A program made the translations under genes and the position numbers. Shown here in pieces: positions 61,482 to 64,000 of a stretch of DNA of 64,000 nt. This DNA is from Mycolicibacterium anyangense (GTDB taxonomy: Bacteria > Actinomycetota > Actinomycetes > Mycobacteriales > Mycobacteriaceae). A model generated the notes under the pieces. It was not told the DNA's origin and did not search any database. It saw only the letters and a program-made list of their open reading frames with translations. Location of the stretch: positions 2,914,001 to 2,978,000 of the forward strand of contig NZ_AP022620.1 of the NCBI RefSeq assembly GCF_010731855.1, given 5' to 3'. Numbering within the stretch: the stretch's first letter is position 1; each line of letters starts with the position of its first letter.

Positions 61482-61951
61482 CTACTTGGACAGACCGGTC
61501 GCCCGTTGTGGCGGCCTACCTCAATCCAGCATTCACAGCTGCAGTCATCAGTGAGGCCGCAGCGGGTCATCAGCGAGATCACGTGCCGATGATCTGGCCA
61601 CTGTCGTATCTGGTGCTGCCCTTCGTGCTTCACCGTCCGACTCGCGAGGCTCTGCCCGGCAACACAAGAACACATTTGTCAACCTGGGTACGTCGCGAGC
61701 CAGTATTGCGCGCGGGTTTTCCCTATCGGGCAGCGTCACTTGCTCAGATGACGTCTGAAGGATTGAGATTCGGAGTTCGGCACAGTATGTTTCGCCTACA
61801 CGACGGAAACATACTCAGCGGCAACATAACCAACAACGACGTCGATCCCACTTTGACTCAATTACTCGCTGCCGCTCGGCTCGTAGGCAGGTGGATCGCG
61901 AAAAGCAAAGAACCTTCAACGGTATTCGCCCTTCTTGGCGTTGGGGTTTGA
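61478..61951 (+). CDS. ABC-3C system middle component
   Basis: A 157-residue protein with the standard middle-component pattern: V-A-A-Y-L-N-P-A-F-T-A-A-V-I-S-E-A-A, then M-I-W-P-L-S-Y-L-V-L-P-F-V-L-H and R-T-H-L-S-T-W-V. Middle components are small helical proteins found only between the effector and the ATPase of ABC-3C systems and are thought to link the two. GTG 61478 overlaps the effector stop (GTGA). The spacing to the ATPase is 3 bp. Confidence 0.82.
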   Translation: MTTWTDRSPVVAAYLNPAFTAAVISEAAAGHQRDHVPMIWPLSYLVLPFVLHRPTREALPGNTRTHLSTWVRREPVLRAGFPYRAASLAQMTSEGLRFGVRHSMFRLHDGNILSGNITNNDVDPTLTQLLAAARLVGRWIAKSKEPSTVFALLGVGV

Positions 61952-61954
61952 AAA

Positions 61955-63907
61955 TTGCAAATTCTCGAAGTTGTGCTCTATCACGCTGACGGTAGGCGTC
62001 GAACAGTTGCTTTTCGACCGGGCGCGCTGAATGTTGTCACTGGAATCTCAGCCTCCGGAAAGAGTGCTCTACTTCATATCGTAGAGTTCTGCCTCGGCCG
62101 GGATCACCCGACTATCCCTGCTGGAGTGGTAAGTGACTCTGTAGAGTGGTATTCAGTGCTCCTGCAACTCGATTCGACGCGCGCATTTGTAGCCCGTCCG
62201 AGACTCCGTGCTGGCGCCGTCAGCACATCGAGGGCGATGCTCGAATTGGGTTCGGAATTGCAATCGATGGAGTTAGCGGACCTGGCCGAGAACACTGATA
62301 CCGGAGCGCTACGCGAGCAGCTAGGCCGATTGATAGGAATTGATGAATATCGGCACGTGCCCGCTGCCGGGTCACTCCGGCATCCTCTAGAAGCCGGCCT
62401 TGGACAGGCTGCCCTGCTCTGCTTCCAGGGGCAGGGTGAGATTGCAAACCCAAATTACTTGTTTCACAGACAGAATGAGGAGGGGGTCAGTCAGGCCCTT
62501 AAAGACACTCTGCCGTACTTCCTGGGTGCGGTCGCCGCCGATCAGGCGGTTATCCGGGTCGAACTGGCGGATGCTAGACGTGACCTCCGTCGAGCCGAAG
62601 AAGAGCTCGCGAATGCCCGTCGGTACTCAGAGTCCATCGACTCACAGGTGCAAGCTCTCCTAGACGAGGCTTACACCAGCGGCCTAGTTAACACTCGCGA
62701 TGTCTCCACACGCGAAGAAGCCATTGACTTGCTCCGTTCAGCCGTCGATCAGTCGTTGAACAGCAGCGGTTCCGACGAGAACCTGTCCGACCGGCGCCGA
62801 GATTTAGAAGTATCGCGACTACCTCTGCGGCAAGAATTGCGCGACATAGCTGATCAGCGCGCGATTCTCTTGGACCAGGTCGGCTCCGAACGAGGATACG
62901 AGGATGCAGTCGAAGGTCAGATGTCACGCCTTCGAGCGGTTCGACTGGTCCCTACTGCAAGAACCCGATCAGCCCACTCCGATGAGTGCCCGATCTGTGG
63001 GAACGAACTTGCTGAACCAGATGCAACAGTCGAGCAACTGGGAGACGCGCTTGCACGGTTGGAGATCCAACTCGACGGCGTCCGATCAGCCCGCCCGCGG
63101 CGCGAAGTGGCTCTTCGCGAACTGAACCAGCGCGCAGACGCAGCGCGACAGCGGCTCCGGGCGATCGACGCGGCTCTCGTCGAGCTCGCGGCTGGTGACC
63201 GTCTCGCGCTGCAATTGAGAAGCTCAGCAGAGGAACAGGCATTCCGACGCGGCCGGATTGACGCCTTATTGACGAGGCTCCGTCCAGCGGGAGTGACCGT
63301 TAGCGAAAGGGAGATGGCCGTTCGCCGAGCTCAACGGATTGTCGACGATCTTGCAGCACAGTTGGACCCAGACTCCGAACGCGAAGAGCTCATATCCCGC
63401 CTAAACATTATCGGCTCGGATATGACGCAATGGGCCACCGATCTCGGCCTCGAACATGCGTCACGTCCGATACGCCTCGATCTGAATCGGCTAACTGTGG
63501 TGACGGACACTGAAGCTGGGCCCGTACCTCTCAGCCGCGTCGGCAGCGCTGAAAACTGGGTGGGTTATCACCTAATAGCCCACCTGGCCCTACATCGATA
63601 TTTCGTAGGACAATCCCGGCCTGTTCCACGATTTCTGATGCTCGATCAACCCACACAAGCTTATTACCCGTCTGACCGCGAACAGGAAGCGGGAAAGTTC
63701 GAGGCAGAGGACGATAGGCAGGCAGTACGTCGCTTGTTTCTCTTGATGCAGCAAGTCGTTTCGGACCTTGCGCCTAACTTCCAAGTTATTGTTTGTGATC
63801 ACGCGAACCTCGATGAGGACTGGTTCCAGGAAGCTGTGGGTGACAATAATTTCAGGGGCGTGCGGCTAATTCCCGACTCTTGGATCTCGGACAGCAGCGC
63901 CAACTAG
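61955..63907 (+). CDS. ABC-3C system ATPase, DUF3732, Rad50-like
   Basis: A 650-residue SMC/Rad50-like ATPase. Walker A is G-I-S-A-S-G-K-S (30-37). A long coiled coil (about 200-340) leads to C-P-I-C (Cys345, Cys348), which looks like a Rad50-type zinc hook. A second coiled coil follows (about 355-480). The C-terminal ATPase half has the signature-like V-G-S-A-E-N-W-V-G-Y-H and Walker B R-F-L-M-L-D-Q-P-T-Q-A-Y-Y-P, with Asp564 followed by Gln instead of the usual Glu, as in DUF3732. It should sense DNA ends or foreign DNA and license the effector. TTG 61955 is the start, 3 bp from the previous stop. Confidence 0.85.
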   Translation: MQILEVVLYHADGRRRTVAFRPGALNVVTGISASGKSALLHIVEFCLGRDHPTIPAGVVSDSVEWYSVLLQLDSTRAFVARPRLRAGAVSTSRAMLELGSELQSMELADLAENTDTGALREQLGRLIGIDEYRHVPAAGSLRHPLEAGLGQAALLCFQGQGEIANPNYLFHRQNEEGVSQALKDTLPYFLGAVAADQAVIRVELADARRDLRRAEEELANARRYSESIDSQVQALLDEAYTSGLVNTRDVSTREEAIDLLRSAVDQSLNSSGSDENLSDRRRDLEVSRLPLRQELRDIADQRAILLDQVGSERGYEDAVEGQMSRLRAVRLVPTARTRSAHSDECPICGNELAEPDATVEQLGDALARLEIQLDGVRSARPRREVALRELNQRADAARQRLRAIDAALVELAAGDRLALQLRSSAEEQAFRRGRIDALLTRLRPAGVTVSEREMAVRRAQRIVDDLAAQLDPDSEREELISRLNIIGSDMTQWATDLGLEHASRPIRLDLNRLTVVTDTEAGPVPLSRVGSAENWVGYHLIAHLALHRYFVGQSRPVPRFLMLDQPTQAYYPSDREQEAGKFEAEDDRQAVRRLFLLMQQVVSDLAPNFQVIVCDHANLDEDWFQEAVGDNNFRGVRLIPDSWISDSSAN

Positions 63908-63917
63908 TCTGGTCGCT

Positions 63918-64000
63918 ATGGGGTTCGCAGCGAGAGAAGGCGAGGCAGCACAGCTTCGCGGGTACTCACGATCCGCTAAATCTGTGTGCCCAGATCACCT
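63918..64000 (+). CDS. Probable HEPN/RES N-terminal-domain gene (partial, runs off window)
   Basis: From ATG 63918 the frame reads M-G-F-A-A-R-E-G-E-A-A-Q-L-R-G-Y-S and then R-S-A-K-S-V-C-P-D-H, and is still open at base 64000. This resembles the opening of RES-domain toxins that carry a HEPN/RES N-terminal domain, where R-G-(Y/W)-S and V-C-x-D-H precede the first helices. Only 28 residues are visible, so the match is tentative. It starts 11 bp after the ABC-3C ATPase stop and may be in the same operon. Confidence 0.45.
   Translation, partial: MGFAAREGEAAQLRGYSRSAKSVCPDH

Larger units (their letters stand above)
57131..64000. mobile_element. Integrative element, left part (continues beyond window)
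   Basis: From the tRNA rightwards the gene content changes to integrase, excisionase, DUF3631 ATPase and defence-type genes, and codon use becomes more A/T-rich (frequent ATA, TTA, AAT codons). Integrase and tRNA are only 9 bp apart. The right end and any second attachment site lie outside the window, so size and type (prophage-like, ICE or island) cannot be told. No structural phage or conjugation gene is seen here. Confidence 0.75.

Overview
The window is high-GC actinobacterial DNA, most likely from a fast-growing, environmental Mycobacterium/Mycolicibacterium. The evidence is genus-typical gene sets: a ctpC/pacL1 metal-efflux pair, an ltp1-type thiolase behind a KstR box, zinc-free ribosomal protein paralogues behind Zur boxes with an mrf-like gene, lipoprotein SodC, a deazaflavin-dependent reductase, DUF3060 and GjpA-like exported proteins, and several apparently leaderless starts. 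No rRNA, insertion sequence or CRISPR array was seen.

Layout. 1-2500: end of one patatin-like gene, then a minus-strand chain of a second patatin, a small membrane protein and a nitrilase. 2619-18296: an amine or polyamine uptake and catabolism region. It holds a Rieske oxygenase with PotB/C/D-type transporter genes (minus), a class III aminotransferase with PotA (plus), a TetR regulator, a phytoene-desaturase-like flavoprotein, an ADP-forming acyl-CoA ligase, a frameshifted GNAT gene, a 43-residue peptide gene with a partner, a cupin, a DAO-family oxidase and an acyl-CoA dehydrogenase. Three divergent promoters here share one TetR-type operator (two copies identical over 32 bp), so they probably form one regulon. 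18304-21163: SRPBCC protein, DapB-like reductase and ltp1 across a KstR box. 21182-26114: a zinc-starvation locus with rpmB, rpsN and a Cys-rich protein on one side of two Zur boxes, and mrf, rpmE2, pacL1 and ctpC on the other.

26160-57000 is mostly ordinary chromosome: fadD, ynfA, csbD, a beta-propeller, sodC, a Ddn-like reductase, alkB, a glutamine-type ABC importer (binding protein fused to permease), ohrR-ohr with a clear promoter/operator, a secreted GH2 enzyme, a CobW GTPase, zwf, a flavin reductase, a second Zur-controlled CobW gene with a small Cys/His protein, tesB, a DUF4239 protein, a GjpA-like exported protein, a PAS-GGDEF cyclase, an MFS permease, a GH16 enzyme, an epimerase, an NlpC/P60-like protein and a secreted metalloprotease.

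57057-64000 is the left part of an integrative element beside a tRNA gene. It carries a tyrosine integrase, an AlpA-like excisionase, a frameshifted DUF3631 ATPase and then a defence-type cargo: a complete ABC-three-component (ABC-3C) operon of nuclease-like effector, middle component and a Rad50-like DUF3732 ATPase. The start of a probable HEPN/RES-domain gene follows and runs off the window. The cargo uses visibly more A/T-rich codons than the chromosome to its left. The ABC-3C operon is the strongest candidate for a poorly characterised system. The three-operator amine regulon and the 43-residue peptide gene come next.
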